From positions 41,536,775 to 41,600,774 of the forward strand of contig LS997567.1 in NCBI GenBank assembly GCA_000469685.2: 64,000 nt of DNA, in the 5' to 3' direction. A program made the position numbers and the translations under genes. This DNA is from Haemonchus contortus (taxonomy: Eukaryota; Nematoda; Chromadorea; Rhabditida; Trichostrongylidae). Under the pieces are notes generated by a model. The model ran no database searches and was not told where the DNA came from. It was given only the letters and a program-made list of their open reading frames with translations. Shown in pieces: positions 1-11,700 of the stretch; position 1 is the stretch's first letter; each line of letters begins with the position of its first letter.

Positions 1-1539
1 TTTTCGGTTCACCCAATTAATCTGCTTTGAGAATCGACGCACTTTCCGGACTTTCCAATAAAAACAATTATAGCACTATTCTACCAGGCGTCAATCATCA
101 AGAAAACTCGAATAATGGGCGATTTTACGCTTCAATGAGCTGGGAACTCTCCCAAATCGCCAAAATAGAGGAAGTAATGGTGCAGCTCTCTTGAGACCAA
201 GTACAGGACGAGTTCGCGAGAAATTCCATCGCAAGTGGGGTTCGATTTCGGTACACCCACTGCTGAGGAGCATCTACCGGATGGGGGATCTACCTGTGAA
301 ACATTGCTCGGGAGATAATCAGTCTAAAAAGTAAGTTATCTTTGAAGATGACGACTTACTTCATCTTACCGTAACGATCGCTAAGCAGTAAAAATGACTG
401 AGGACGGGCATTTCCTCACAGACCAGCAAAAGTGGGTGAGATGGAAGCGCCAAGAGCAGCATCACAGGCGCTACTGACGCCATGCTTACAATACAATCTT
501 ATTAGCCGGTGACAAAATTTTTAGGACAATATTTTTGTTTACTGCTGTTTTTTCGTAATGCGCCGAAAAACAGCAGAAATTAAAAATAACACGTCAAAAT
601 TTTCTCACGAAAAATAGCCAATAAATAAGCAAAACAACAACACGTTTGTACGAAATCCAAATCAAAAATGGAGTAGTTGTAAATCACACCCACCTTGTGT
701 GTTGATTTATGACGGCGTATCATCTAATATGCATGAACTCTGCCCGAATTTTGTACTTCATGTAGTAAAAATTAATGAAACAGCCCTTTTAGACATTTCA
801 AATTCATGTTCCACGGCTATGATTCAAAAGCCACATCAACACCTCATACGAGGCCTCAAAAACGCGTGGAGAGCCTGACCACAGAGTAAAAAATTTTGGG
901 TTTCCTCAGGTAGCCTTTCAGCAACCCCGGTTCGATTTCAATAAAATTTTATGGGCCATCGGTTCCTAGGTAAAACCACACAAGAACATTAGTAGCTCAA
1001 AAAAAGCGACGTAAGAAGGCTGCCATAACCTGTTAGAGGCTATGGGCCACACACATTGACGCCGGTGGCTAAATTGGCTCGCGTCGTAATTTTAAGGCAA
1101 GATGGCAGAGGGTGGTAGATTTCAATAAGATCCCTGTTTTTGTTTACATTGCTAAATAGAAAAAGAGGCTTTTTAGAGGTTTGATTACTTTGCTAAGCTA
1201 GCAATCGATTTCCTGAATTCCAGGAAAGGAAGTTGACCATGGAAATGAAAATATACCTTCTGGGAAATACTACATCATAATTAAATTAATTATTTTGTAC
1301 TCCACACAAAAAATTCTCAAATATACCCATATTGCGCATGCATCTTGCTAGGCATTCAGCAAAGAATTGATTTTCACCACCCGTACCATGAGCACAAATT
1401 TGTATCTAGTTTTACTAGTAGAATTAATCTGCACATACCCAATGTTTTTCCGCTAACATCAAAATAATTTCATATTATAAGTTACTAATTTTTCTTCTCG
1501 AATATTTTCTAAGATTTATTCTCGTATTCTCTGTGGGAG
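1..1539. other. Gene-poor AT-rich DNA
   Basis: I find no exon chain on either strand. A 60-codon minus-strand ORF at 91-273 has no splice context and no recognisable motif. The sequence looks like ordinary nematode intergenic or intron DNA. Confidence 0.5.
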
Positions 1540-1830
1540 GAGGTGGGTAGGGCAAATGGTGCACTTCACACACGCATGGTCACGGGTTCTAATCCCGGAT
1601 CGACATGCGCATGGGGCATCCAAGCCTTCCATCCCTCCGGGGTCGGTGAATTGGAACCAGACTCGTCTGGGAGAATAAAAGCACGGACTTGTACATCGAC
1701 TCGCCACGGCAAGTCATTGTATAGGCCACACACGCATTCAATAGGGCACTACGATCCCGAATGGAAATCGAATGCGAGGCGCATCGCTCAGACAGCCGAT
1801 CAACGCCCAATACTTTATCTAAGACTAGCT
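1540..1830 (+). repeat. tRNA-derived SINE, copy 1 (most complete)
   Basis: The 5' part resembles a tRNA gene, with an A-box-like stretch near 1546-1557 and a B-box-like GGTTCTAATCC at 1585-1595. It is followed by a body of about 220 bp. The body is clearly shared with 11318-11605 (minus strand), and its 3' half with 8395-8480, 32945-33085 and 36312-36455. Shared landmarks are the block around CCAAGCCTTCCATCCCTCCG, an ACTCGTCTGGGAG block, and a GTATAGGCCAC block. The pol III-like head plus repeated body is typical of a SINE. The ORF covering it is not a gene. Element ends are estimated from where similarity stops. Confidence 0.72.
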
Positions 1831-2460
1831 ATGATCGAATTTAGGCTAATTCTGCTGATAGGTGCTGGTGGTTGGGTTCGCCATGTGGGCGTCCTTCTCG
1901 TCAAACTTTTTAAAGGATGTCGTCTAAAAACACGAATTATACTATCATACTGTTGTCAACAAGTGTTCTCGCTACCAATTTGAATGCATTTACTGAATTA
2001 CTTACAGCATATCCACTCGGAAGCGGTTATATTGCACCACCCGAAGGAAGCGGAGCAAAAAACTTGGGTAAATGCCCTACTCAAAGTGGTATGAACTTTC
2101 TAAAAGTACCGAGGCTGATAGCTTAGTGGTAGCGACTGGAAACGAACTAAGCATCGCATCCTTGGTTACGCTTTTACTGCAAAGTGTCGTTGCTTCAAAG
2201 CAAAGTAGTAAGTCGTTCACCTAATCTTGTACTATAGTTGGGTTGTCAAAACTTTTGCACTACTATATTAGTTACCATGAGGCTAACAGTTCAAGTTGGC
2301 AACTGAAGAGTTTCTTAAATATCGCCAACATAACATCCTCAGCCACTTTTACTGATGGGTGGTCCTTGAGTTAAGAGCAAGTAAGAATGAACTATCAGTT
2401 AGGATGTGAACCAATACTTTGCTCTAGATGTTTAATAATACAGCCACGACGAACTTAATA
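1831..2460. other. Intergenic DNA
   Basis: I see no gene. A tRNA-like A-box motif near 2110-2125 has no convincing B box or cloverleaf, so I do not call a tRNA. The segment ends at the TA dinucleotide that is the target site of the next element. Confidence 0.4.
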
Positions 2461-3728
2461 CAGGGTGCGCCATAAATATGGTAACAAAAATATTGGCCTC
2501 CAGAAATCGTAGTTCATATTGATGCATGACCAATTTTTGTGAATTGTTTACTGTGCATCACATCTACAAAATGAACACACCGTCATCCTATATAAACATT
2601 TCCTGTACTAATTATAGCTCGAAGACGCTCCGGCCACTCATCGACAGTGGCACGCTGAGTTTCTTGGAAAATTCCAGCCCGGGCTTATTTCATTGATTTC
2701 TTAAGAGCAGAATCAGTAGTGCATTTTGAAGCGCAGACTTTCCTCTATAGCATGGACTATATCCAGCGACCCATCACACTGTGGTCCTGGATATTCGTAG
2801 GGGGATTGCTAGCTGGGATTAAGTCGCGAACATTTCCTCAGCACCAGTCTTGAACTTTTCCCATTCGTGAGCAAGTGCGTTGCAGTTTTCAAGTCGCACC
2901 CCCCGGAAAATCTTTGACCCTCAGCTAAATCCTACCAGAAAAACCCTTCGTGAGAGGTTAGGATTAAGTTTTATACTTTTCTTGACCAGAATTGGCGATA
3001 TCGCTCTGATGGTAGAGATCCTAACAAAAACTACCACCAAAGAGGGAAAATGGCAATGATAGTTGATCTGACCCCTCTCAGCTTCTTCAGCACTCAAAGT
3101 GTGAAATATACGTATACTTTGGGTTCTCAAAATTTCTTCCACGTTGAACACTTTTAGTCAGAAAAAAGTGTGTGGAAGCGCGTGCCGCGCGCAAGTAGCG
3201 CACAGCGAACATTCTTTCTTTCCAACTTGTTCTCGTCAAAATGGTTATAAGGCTTTCGAATCCTACTTCTATACAATTGTATTTAATCAGGGTAGACTCT
3301 TCCCATCTGAGTAGAATATACAAGCAAATCAGCAGTCATTTCTCTCATGTTTCTGCAGGTTCTGCATCATACTCCTTCCCAAGAAATTGTATACGGAAGG
3401 AGGGTCGTATAAGAGTTAAGACGTCCATTTAGAGGTTTGTTGTTGACCTGTCTACGCTACGCAATTCAAGAGGCTGTCATGTGGGAAATGTTGAAACGGT
3501 GAACTATCCCGGAAAAGGATTCACAAAGTGCGCGCAAAAACGGAACGGTTGGTGGATGTCTGCGAGGCTCCACCGTTTTTCGAAATGTGACGAGCTGAAA
3601 GTACCAAAGTAGATATGTGGGCTAAGATATATCATGAACATAAGGGGAGGTGCAGTTTTGGAAAAACTTCCCAAACAGGGAAATTACGCACGTCCGAAAA
3701 GTTGTTACCATATTTATGGCGCACCCTG
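2461..3728 (-). mobile_element. Tc1/mariner-superfamily DNA transposon, degenerate
   Basis: The two ends are perfect inverted repeats of at least 27 bp, beginning CAGGGTGCGCCATAAATATG and continuing with GTAACAA. They are bounded by TA on both sides (2459-2460 and 3729-3730), the target duplication expected of this superfamily. The element is 1268 bp, the usual size for an autonomous member. On the minus strand near the 2461 end, a short stretch reads like a transposase C-terminus (a WPERLRA motif followed by a degenerate tail), so transposase sense is probably minus. Stops and frameshifts break the interior, so it should not be able to move itself. Confidence 0.85.
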
Positions 3729-3730
3729 TA

Positions 3731-3844
3731 GAATAGTGGTATTAGATGTCTTATTATTTATTCAACTTATTTATTACACGATTACTGCATTTAGTAAATC
3801 CTCCTGGTGATGAAATTATCCTCTCAATCCGTAAGGAAGCCTTC
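3731..3844. other. Spacer between two elements
   Basis: Short unassigned stretch. Its 3' part may belong to the reverse-transcriptase remnant that follows. Confidence 0.3.
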
Positions 3845-4290
3845 AATCCATAAAAAGTACGGCTTTGGGCTTCACTATCGATTCAAAATCATGTTTGAGG
3901 AGCACTTGAAAGGTATTCTAGCCAAGGCTGATTAGAGAGGTTTCCTACTATTCAAGTCATTAAAAACTGAGAATCCCATTCCGCTTGTCAAAGCATACAA
4001 AATCTATGAGCGTTCTGTATTGGAATACGGTACTTCCATTAACTTCCCTCACACTAAAACGCTGTTAAACAAACTAGTAAAGATCCAGAACAACTTTAGT
4101 AGGGAATTGTTCATCAGAGCATTAGGGTTCTCGTGCAGAAACATCCTCGAAGAGTCATCAGGAACACGATTCTCGGTCAGGACCCTTTAAAAGTAAGACT
4201 TAGAAGGAATGGTATACTCATGGCGTATACTATTCTAAATAATCGTATCGATCCGGACAGTCGTAACTTTCATACTATGACTCAATCCTA
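3845..4290 (+). pseudogene. Non-LTR retrotransposon (CR1/L2-like) reverse-transcriptase C-terminus, broken
   Basis: One plus frame reads LVKAYKIYERSVLEYGTS, the conserved thumb-region motif of CR1/Jockey/L2-type reverse transcriptases (LVKAYKxYVRPxLEY in related elements). It is preceded by a LFKSLKT-type segment and followed by a segment like RRNGILMAYTILNNRID. An in-frame TAG at the AKAD/RGFLL junction, a frameshift upstream near 3895 and another near 4180 destroy the frame. No 5' part of the element is present, as expected of a 5'-truncated insertion. Confidence 0.75.
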
Positions 4291-4328
4291 AACAAGAAGC
4301 GAGAGGTTCAAACCCACATTTCGACAAC

Positions 4329-4550
4329 CGGGGTGTGGTGCAGTAGGAACGAAATTATCGCGTCGCGGCGAGAGGCGCCGCGCGCGAAGGAATGTAGCAG
4401 AATGCAGCAGCAAGTGAGAAATTCAGCAACAAAGCAACTGACAGTAGAATCATGCCATAAGTAATAATCGCATAGCGATTGAGCTGTATGAAGAACGCTT
4501 GAACTGTTATGACGAGACAAATGGTCCGCGACAGCCGCGTGCGGCTTATT
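4329..4550 (-). repeat. Dispersed repeat family X, copy A
   Basis: The reverse complement aligns over about 200 bp with 17667-17880 at roughly 75-80% identity by eye. It includes a GCCGC-rich arm, the block GTTCTTCATACAGCTCAATCG, and a block containing CCTTCGCGCG followed by GCCGCGACGCGA. No terminal repeats or coding capacity are evident, so the class of element is unknown. Confidence 0.6.
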
Positions 4551-6681
4551 GATTACATGAGACCGTTCTTACTGCCTGTTTCCAAGACAGCCGCGTTCTC
4601 GGTTAGACGCAGGCTCCTCACGTTTCGTGCAGGCGTCGAGTGTTTGAAAATGACTAAACTAATTCCAATACCAGTATTCTTTTCCACATTTAAAATTAAG
4701 GTATCTAATTATCTACGTTCCGTTCATTAGCATAGTATCAGGTTCTCCGTATTTCACCTGGTAACATTTTTTACTTTCTACCGTTTTATCGTGTTTTTTC
4801 TCTTAATAACTTAAGTTGCTAACATGCCAACAGCATGTAATAAAGCGAAATAAAGTAAAAGTAACAAGTAGAGGGCAGCAAATGGGACAGCACTCAATCA
4901 CGAATTTTTACAGAGCCATTACCTTTGGACAGTAGATTGATAGCTGCCATTCCCCTGTCACAAAAGTGTTCCTGTATTTATCTGGTCAAGAAAGAAGGAG
5001 AAGCCGATCCCACCTTTCCACATACCCCTTTTATCGTGCAGAAAAGATTGACTTCAAAGAAATTAGCTGAAGGAATCCTTCGTGGGTGGTCCTATTGCTT
5101 GGAGAAGCTTTTCTGCGTAATGCTTACGAAGGCGACTTACAGAAAAGGTCAGACGGAAATTTGCGGAAACGGAGACGTTCGTCGTTTTAGGTTACCCCCG
5201 TTCGTCGTTTTAGGTTACCCCCTTCTAGAGTGATGCTATCCACTGCGCAAAACTAAGAGTTTTTTGTTTGCCTTCATTAAGGTAAAGGGCATCATTAAAC
5301 CGACGGATCGGATTGCATTAGTTGGCTAATGTTGTTGTCTTCAAGATAAACTAAATTTGGGGTATAACAAATAGTGATGAGAAAGAGACGTCAGGAATTT
5401 CTGGGATTGAACAGAACGGGGGCACGAGGGACGCACCAGCTTGTACTATGCCGGGGCGGAGCATCACGACGAGTACGGGGCAAAACTGTTCAGAAGCCCA
5501 GGTTTAATCTCAGCCTGTGGAGGTTTACAGCTCATGCGATTGTTTGGGGAGATGTTTTTCTCAGAGCGATGGTAATAGTGACAGTTTGACCCCTAAAATT
5601 GGCAAATTTTCTCAGCTGCAATGAAAAAACCAATAATCATGGGAGTTTTTAAACTGTGGCCAAAAAATCTGCTTACAGTAATCTGCCCCACCTTTGAGTG
5701 CTCCCATCGATTCGGCTCTGATAGTGCTAGGAGGCACCTGGGAGGGTAGACGTTATTTACTTTGCCTGAATCAAATGTTTTCGAATCGTCTGCCCGTTCG
5801 AAATTCATTTTGGGCTGCCGGCGAAACGTTCATGTTCAGCTTCACAGAGATTCGTCAGGGTTGCCTTGTGTTCGTGTCGAAGCTGTTGTTGCTTTAGACA
5901 AGTGAATTCTCAAACTTCCGATGACAAGGGGAAAAACTTTGTTAACCCTGCGAAATCATCCCACAATGAAAGGGCGAGGTGACATTTCCAACCAGGGGCT
6001 ATCTAAGCTTACACACCAAATAATCTTGAAATGCATGGAGTATTCTTGCGGAGCTGTTTATTGCCTTCTAAAATGAGCAGTGAACTTCGCCGCAGCTCAC
6101 TCCCGTGGAGATGTTTGAAGGTGAAAGCTCGGTTGCCGGGCCACCCACTGGGCTGTTAGCAGTACAACAGCTCTGTTGAATGAAGTTCCATGGAATTTTT
6201 TGGTTGTTACTGAATGATATCCGAGTAAAAGAAATTGTTTGAGGAACCGTACCATACCCTATTTATACCATACTATACATACATCTGTATGTACGTAGCT
6301 ATGCCTGCATATCACATTCCATGAGTAAAAAGTAAATCCGTTCGCCTTCATTTCTGAGTTCGCATGTGCTCTTCAGCACACCATAGTGATATAATATTCT
6401 GTGATACCAAGGTGTACTGGAGCACAAAAGTGCCTGGCACCCCCCAACTACATTTTCACCCGAGAGTTAGCATTTTGGAAAAAATTTCTTTTTGCAATAG
6501 ACTGGGCTGGAATCAAGATTAAGCAAATTCTTTGGCATATCACTAACTCCTATACAATACTCTACTGCAGTCAAAGGGAATCAAAATTAAGTTAGGGAGT
6601 GCGAAGCCCTGCGATCTGGACTTTTTCGTACAGTCGCCATACTCAACTGACCTGTCGTTTTCTTATTCCCATATCTTCTCA
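4551..6681. other. Gene-poor DNA
   Basis: Only chance ORFs here. A 102-codon plus ORF at 4925-5233 runs into a tandem repeat and has no recognisable domain or splice context. Confidence 0.4.
5177..5222 (+). repeat. Two-copy 23-bp tandem repeat
   Basis: The unit GTTCGTCGTTTTAGGTTACC plus CCC occurs twice in direct succession without a mismatch. Confidence 0.9.
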
Positions 6682-6953
6682 TCATTTGAGCACAACGCGA
6701 GCCCCTAGAAGTTCCATAACATCATCCTCTAGCATCGAGAATTGACTGGTTGGCGTGAATAGAAGGATGAGTAGTTCTACAAAAAGAGTTCCACTTCGTG
6801 GCCAGACAAGAAGAAGCATCGTGCTTTCTGAAAGTTCACTGCTTAGATTCTGTTGCTGAACAGCCCTAATAAGTTCAACGAACTTGTTTTTATCTTCTAA
6901 GTCCAAGAGGCGACCAGCGGTAATGAAATGTAAGGGTAGCGGTTGTCCCTCCA
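6682..6953 (-). CDS. Unassigned putative terminal exon
   Basis: On the minus strand a TTTCCAG acceptor (just above 6953) opens a 90-codon frame ending in a stop at 6682. The residues look protein-like, with segments LDLEDKNKFVELIRAVQQQN and SELSESTMLLLVW. I do not recognise the family and found no matching upstream exon, so it may be an isolated fragment or a pseudogene. Compositional impression only. Confidence 0.25.
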
Positions 6954-8394
6954 CTGGAAAGCTGCATTATGGGAACCGTAGTAGGCAAGCTGAATGCTTG
7001 TGAAGGATAATAGGAATAATGAAGGGCAAAATTTTACAGAGAATGATAGAATGGCAGGCTAAACAGTGCAAAGAAAAAGGTAGAAAATACTCGTTAGTGT
7101 GGGAGAGCTCGGTGCCCGGAATGATGACAAAGTGCCGGTGTGGGAGCGATTACCCGGTTCTTCGAAGAGCAGATCAAACTAGCCAATACTACAGTCTTTG
7201 ATTCACTTGATCTACAGTTTCCGGAATTGTATTCTCGATGGAATTGCCTTATCGGTCGTTATTCAGAAGGTAAAAAAAATAGATTGTAGCGAGACAATCC
7301 CTAACAGGGGATCCCTCATGTTTGATTTCTTAGCAATTATCCTGGCATCCTGGCCTGTCAAATTGCTTTAGTAGGAGTGGATAAGGAATGTTTACTACCT
7401 TACAGTATACTCGTATACCATTATAATATATTCAACCAATACATTTCGAGAAAAATTGTGGTCATTTGTAACCCTGTCTGGTTATCCGCAATCCGGACTG
7501 GGGACCATCAAAAACGAAGACAGTTCTCTTACCTAGGCGGACCTCTGTCGTCTTCTGACGTGTTTTCCGTGAAAAGTATGTGAATTAAAGCTAATACTGT
7601 TGTTTCAGAAAGAAAATTTTACTTATTTATGCTTGTGTAATGGTGAATACTCATTCAAAAGCTTTAGGAATTGTTGTTGTTTACAAACCGATGCAATCAA
7701 TGGATTAGTGCACGGAGATTCTGCTATGCAATAGAATATCCAGTTTCGTTTTATCCGCATCAATAGCATTTGATGGCATTAGATCTACACCAGAGCTGCC
7801 TTACTATATGCTAACTAGGCTACTCACTTTTCGTACTTCAGGAATTTTTGAGGTTGTGAAACCCTTTTAGATGTTTAAAGTTACTCCTGATGTAGAGTAT
7901 TACCCTTACGAATGAAATTTCGTAGGGCCCTGTAGTAGTGTATTCAGGACTACCACGAATTTTAATTGAGGCAGTCTGTTAAAAAAAGATTAGTTAGAAA
8001 AGATTAAGATTAAAGAAATCTGAGAAGGAATTTTTGCCTGTTGTGCGTCCTTGATTTGTACTAGTAGGATAAACAGGGAAAAAAACTAATTAAGGGAAGG
8101 GATTCAAGGATAATTGGGTGCACAAGGTTAACCCGTAGACGTTGAATTATCTTGGCATACTACGTGACTATTGAAGTGTAAGGGATCGCTTCCACTAAAA
8201 AACGAACTAGTGGAGATCTCGTATGGGTGCTTACCCGAAATGCGAAGGTGAGAGCTTTTTGTCCAAGCCTGGAGTCACACTTTTGTCCTTATGTGTAGGT
8301 GAAATAATCTATCGTTCCCTCTTAGCTGAAGTTGGCGCTGGAGTAACTTAAAGTGCCCTTGCTAGTGAATTACCCTGTCTTTGCCTTGTATACT
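6954..8394. other. Gene-poor DNA
   Basis: No supported gene, RNA or transposon end on either strand. Confidence 0.4.
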
Positions 8395-8480
8395 ATATAC
8401 GCTGGGTATGTATAGGCTAGAAACTCATTCAAATGCCAATGTAATTCCGAGTAGAATTCGATTGCATGGCGCATACTAGA
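8395..8480 (+). repeat. SINE, 3' fragment (copy 5)
   Basis: A GTATAGGCTAG block, an ACTCATTCAAATG block and a GAATTCGATTGCATGGCGCAT block match, in the same order and spacing, the 3' half of the SINE at 1540-1830. It is the most diverged copy. Confidence 0.5.
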
Positions 8481-8602
8481 GGTAAATAATGACTGATGAT
8501 CAATACATCTCTATGTCGATATCATTAGCCAACTGCTCTGCCGAAAAACACTTTACGTCTATTCTCTCTATATGAAGCAACAATTTATGCTCAACGATAC
8601 AC

Positions 8603-8706
8603 ACTGAAAAGATGCTAGCCGTTACTAGTTAACTAATCAAAGAACTATAACCGTACTGAAGAAATGCTAGCCGTTACTAGTTAACTAGTCAAAGAACTAT
8701 AACCGT
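8603..8706. repeat. 52-bp tandem duplication
   Basis: Units 8603-8654 and 8655-8706 are nearly identical and both contain GCTAGCCGTTACTAGTTAAC. It lies about 70 bp beyond the receptor gene's stop codon, so probably in its 3' UTR or just past it. Confidence 0.92.
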
Positions 8707-8774
8707 ACTAATCGATTCCCAGATTACAGTACACAGCCTTGCAAGTAGAAATCGTTTCATTCAAAAAAGCTTGT

Positions 8775-11700
8775 TCAGTCGTAGCTCAGGAACTGCTGCC
8801 TGTCAGATGACGAGGAGCCCGCGGCCCATGGTTTCCATTCAATTGGAGTGGTACCACCTCCACCACCAGCACGTACTACCTGAACTCCAAGAAGTAAAGT
8901 TATTAACAAAAGTATTAGGTTGAGTCATAAGTCCTCGGACAAATTGGCAATGATAATATTTATCTTACAATTTTTAAACGACAATAGCGAATCATTTGAA
9001 ATATGCCCCATTGGCATCGATGGTCTTCTGCCAATGCTTGGGCAAATCGTAGATGCCCTTGCTTTAGAACGCTGGGAGCTGGCCCCTGGACAACTGCACC
9101 AGTGCCATTTTGATGTCGTCGTGGGTTTGAAAGTCCTGACCATCCAGATGGCGTTGAAGATGGGGAAAAAGGTGGTAATCCGAAGGATCCAAGTCTGAGG
9201 AACATGGTTGGTGTGGTAATCTTGTCCTGCCGAAATTCGTCAGTTCAGTTTTGGTCGCTCTTGCAATGTGAGGGCGAGCGTTGTCGTGCTGGAAGTAAAC
9301 TTTGTGCTGCTGTGGACGTGTAGCTTCGGGATTCGCCTTCAAATTCCTCACTTGCGTAATGTAGTCACTGTGCATCCTTTGTCTAGCAACTCCCATTATT
9401 CGACACCGTGAACGCTCCACCAAAATCAGAGCATAACCTCCTTGGCGTGTACGTTGGGTTTGGGGGAGCCTTCTGCATGCGCACCTCTGTCAATCCATTG
9501 AGCACGCCGGTGAACGTTAGAGTAGAGGTTCGACTTCGCACCCCTGGTGACTAGGTACTCGAGCCACGTGTGGTGCCCTTGGGCGTGAGGAGAGAAAGTG
9601 CCACGTCGTCGCAGCGGTCTCTGTCATACTGCTTTAAAGCATGAAGCATCTATGGACCGAGCTTTCGCACCTTGTCGGTTGACTTCAATTCACGAAAAAC
9701 TGTAGACTGACTCCCCAAGGGTGACTGCCAGTTCACGAGTAGTTTGATACGGATCGGCTTCCACCTGGCTCCGCAGCACCTTCATATCCAACTTCATTGA
9801 GCGTTCCGGACGGTCTTCATTTTCGACGGAATAGTCGCCCGATGCGAACTTCTGATGCATCTTATAAATTATACACCTCCTGCTTGTAAACGTCCTTCAT
9901 ACCTCTGATGATTGCCGCGGGTTCATGGCCAGATAAAAAAATAAATATGATGGTGTTGCGGATGTGGAGTTGCGACGCCTTGAAATCATGAGGCATAGCT
10001 GCTGGAAAGGAAACGGTTAGGTGCTTTTTTCAGAATGCGTTCGGAAGAGCTTTCCATACTCTATCTAACAATGCCTCGCACGTTCATTTTCGTCCCCTCT
10101 TTCAAGAGTTATGATCGCTAGAAGTCATCACTATCACTTTGTCCGAGGACTTATGACTCAACCTAATAATATCAACAATGTCTTTGTAAATTCATGCTAA
10201 TCAAGCAACTTGTGGGCATGATAACCATTTTCTAAATTAAGCTTGTCCTTTCCCTTGATTTGCCCTTGCCCTCGATTTGAGACTTTTTTCTAAGAAAAAT
10301 GTTAATTTTCATGGGAATTGGATAAATTAAGGTGTAAAATCCGCCGGCTGACATTAGTTTCTTAGAAAATGGTTCATCACATAACTTATAGAAAACAAGC
10401 GCATTTCAATGCTTGAAAAAACTTCTCATTGGCACCTAAACCAGAACCACCCGAGAATTTCAGTTCTTACCTCTTTTTTTTATTTATTTTTCAAATCAAA
10501 ACTCACCCCACCCATCCGTCCACGTGGATTTCGCATTGAAACGTTACCTCTGGGAAGAGATGGGGAATTCGGTGTAAGCGGCATATCTCTTGACCTTTTC
10601 GGTGTGCGACGTGGCTCCAAGAATCTTGGATCCTCACTGAACAGTTACTATACAATTAGATTTTACTTTGAACGGGAATTTCAGAATAACTCGAACTGTG
10701 AAGTAACTCAAACTAGTAAGGCCTTTTAACTCAAACTGACAAATTTTCATCCGAATAATCCAAAAATAGACATGGAAACCCTATTGTATCTCATTACAAG
10801 TACGGCATAGTTGAAACAAGTAGATGGCGCAGTGGCTTAAGATTTCATTTAGGCATGCAGGTATGGTATGACGCTCTCTTTCAGTCCCATTGTCTGTTGA
10901 GACCTCGTTCAATTAATGACAATTAAGTAATAATAATTTGGTGAGACCCCCTTGAACCATTGACTATTAACTAATAATACTGAGCAATATTAAGAATTAC
11001 TTTTAACTATGGATACCTGATCAAGATTATAATAAAAATATTTGACTATTAAAGATTTATAACCAATAATAATTATGAGTATAATAGGATTAGGATTAAT
11101 TATCCTCTTAATTCAAGAGCCATCAGTCATTGCGCCTTCATTTCATTCGAAGCACAAAGGGTAAATGATTTATGGTTAGTATAATAGTTGCACTGTGCAG
11201 GGGGTGATGCAGGATCAAGTCACACATTGCCGCTTACATAGTCGAGGGATTAAATACTGGACCGATTTCGACCTAGGTCGACCAGGCTTTCCATTCTCAT
11301 ACAAACCGTTACTTGATAAATTCGTTCGGTGATAAAGTCTAAAGGATGAAGTCTCAGAGCGTCAATCAATGCCGTCTGAATGACGCGCCACGCATTCGGC
11401 TGCCATTCAGATTCGCAGTGGCCTATACAGTGGCTTGCGGTGGCCAGCCGATATACGAGTCAGTGCTTTTTCCTCCCAGACGTGTTTGGTACCAATAGAC
11501 TGACTGCGGAGGGACGGAAGGCTTGGTTGGCCTAGTCGCATATGGATCCGGCTGGAACCCATGACCATGAAACGGGATACTTGTAGGCGGCTGTCATATC
11601 GGCGCGCATGCGCCACATACTACGCCTTTACTCGAAATCGTGATGCTGATTTGATGTGTCCTTGATCTATTCAATGGCTTCTGCATGCTGATCGGCTCCA

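Noticed and set aside
1540..1612. A genuine tRNA gene at the SINE head
   Set aside because: Box motifs are imperfect, no clean cloverleaf can be drawn, and the sequence continues into the repeated SINE body.
1543..1983. A 146-codon plus ORF, the third longest in the window
   Set aside because: It runs through the tRNA-like head and body of the SINE and is not conserved in frame in the other copies.
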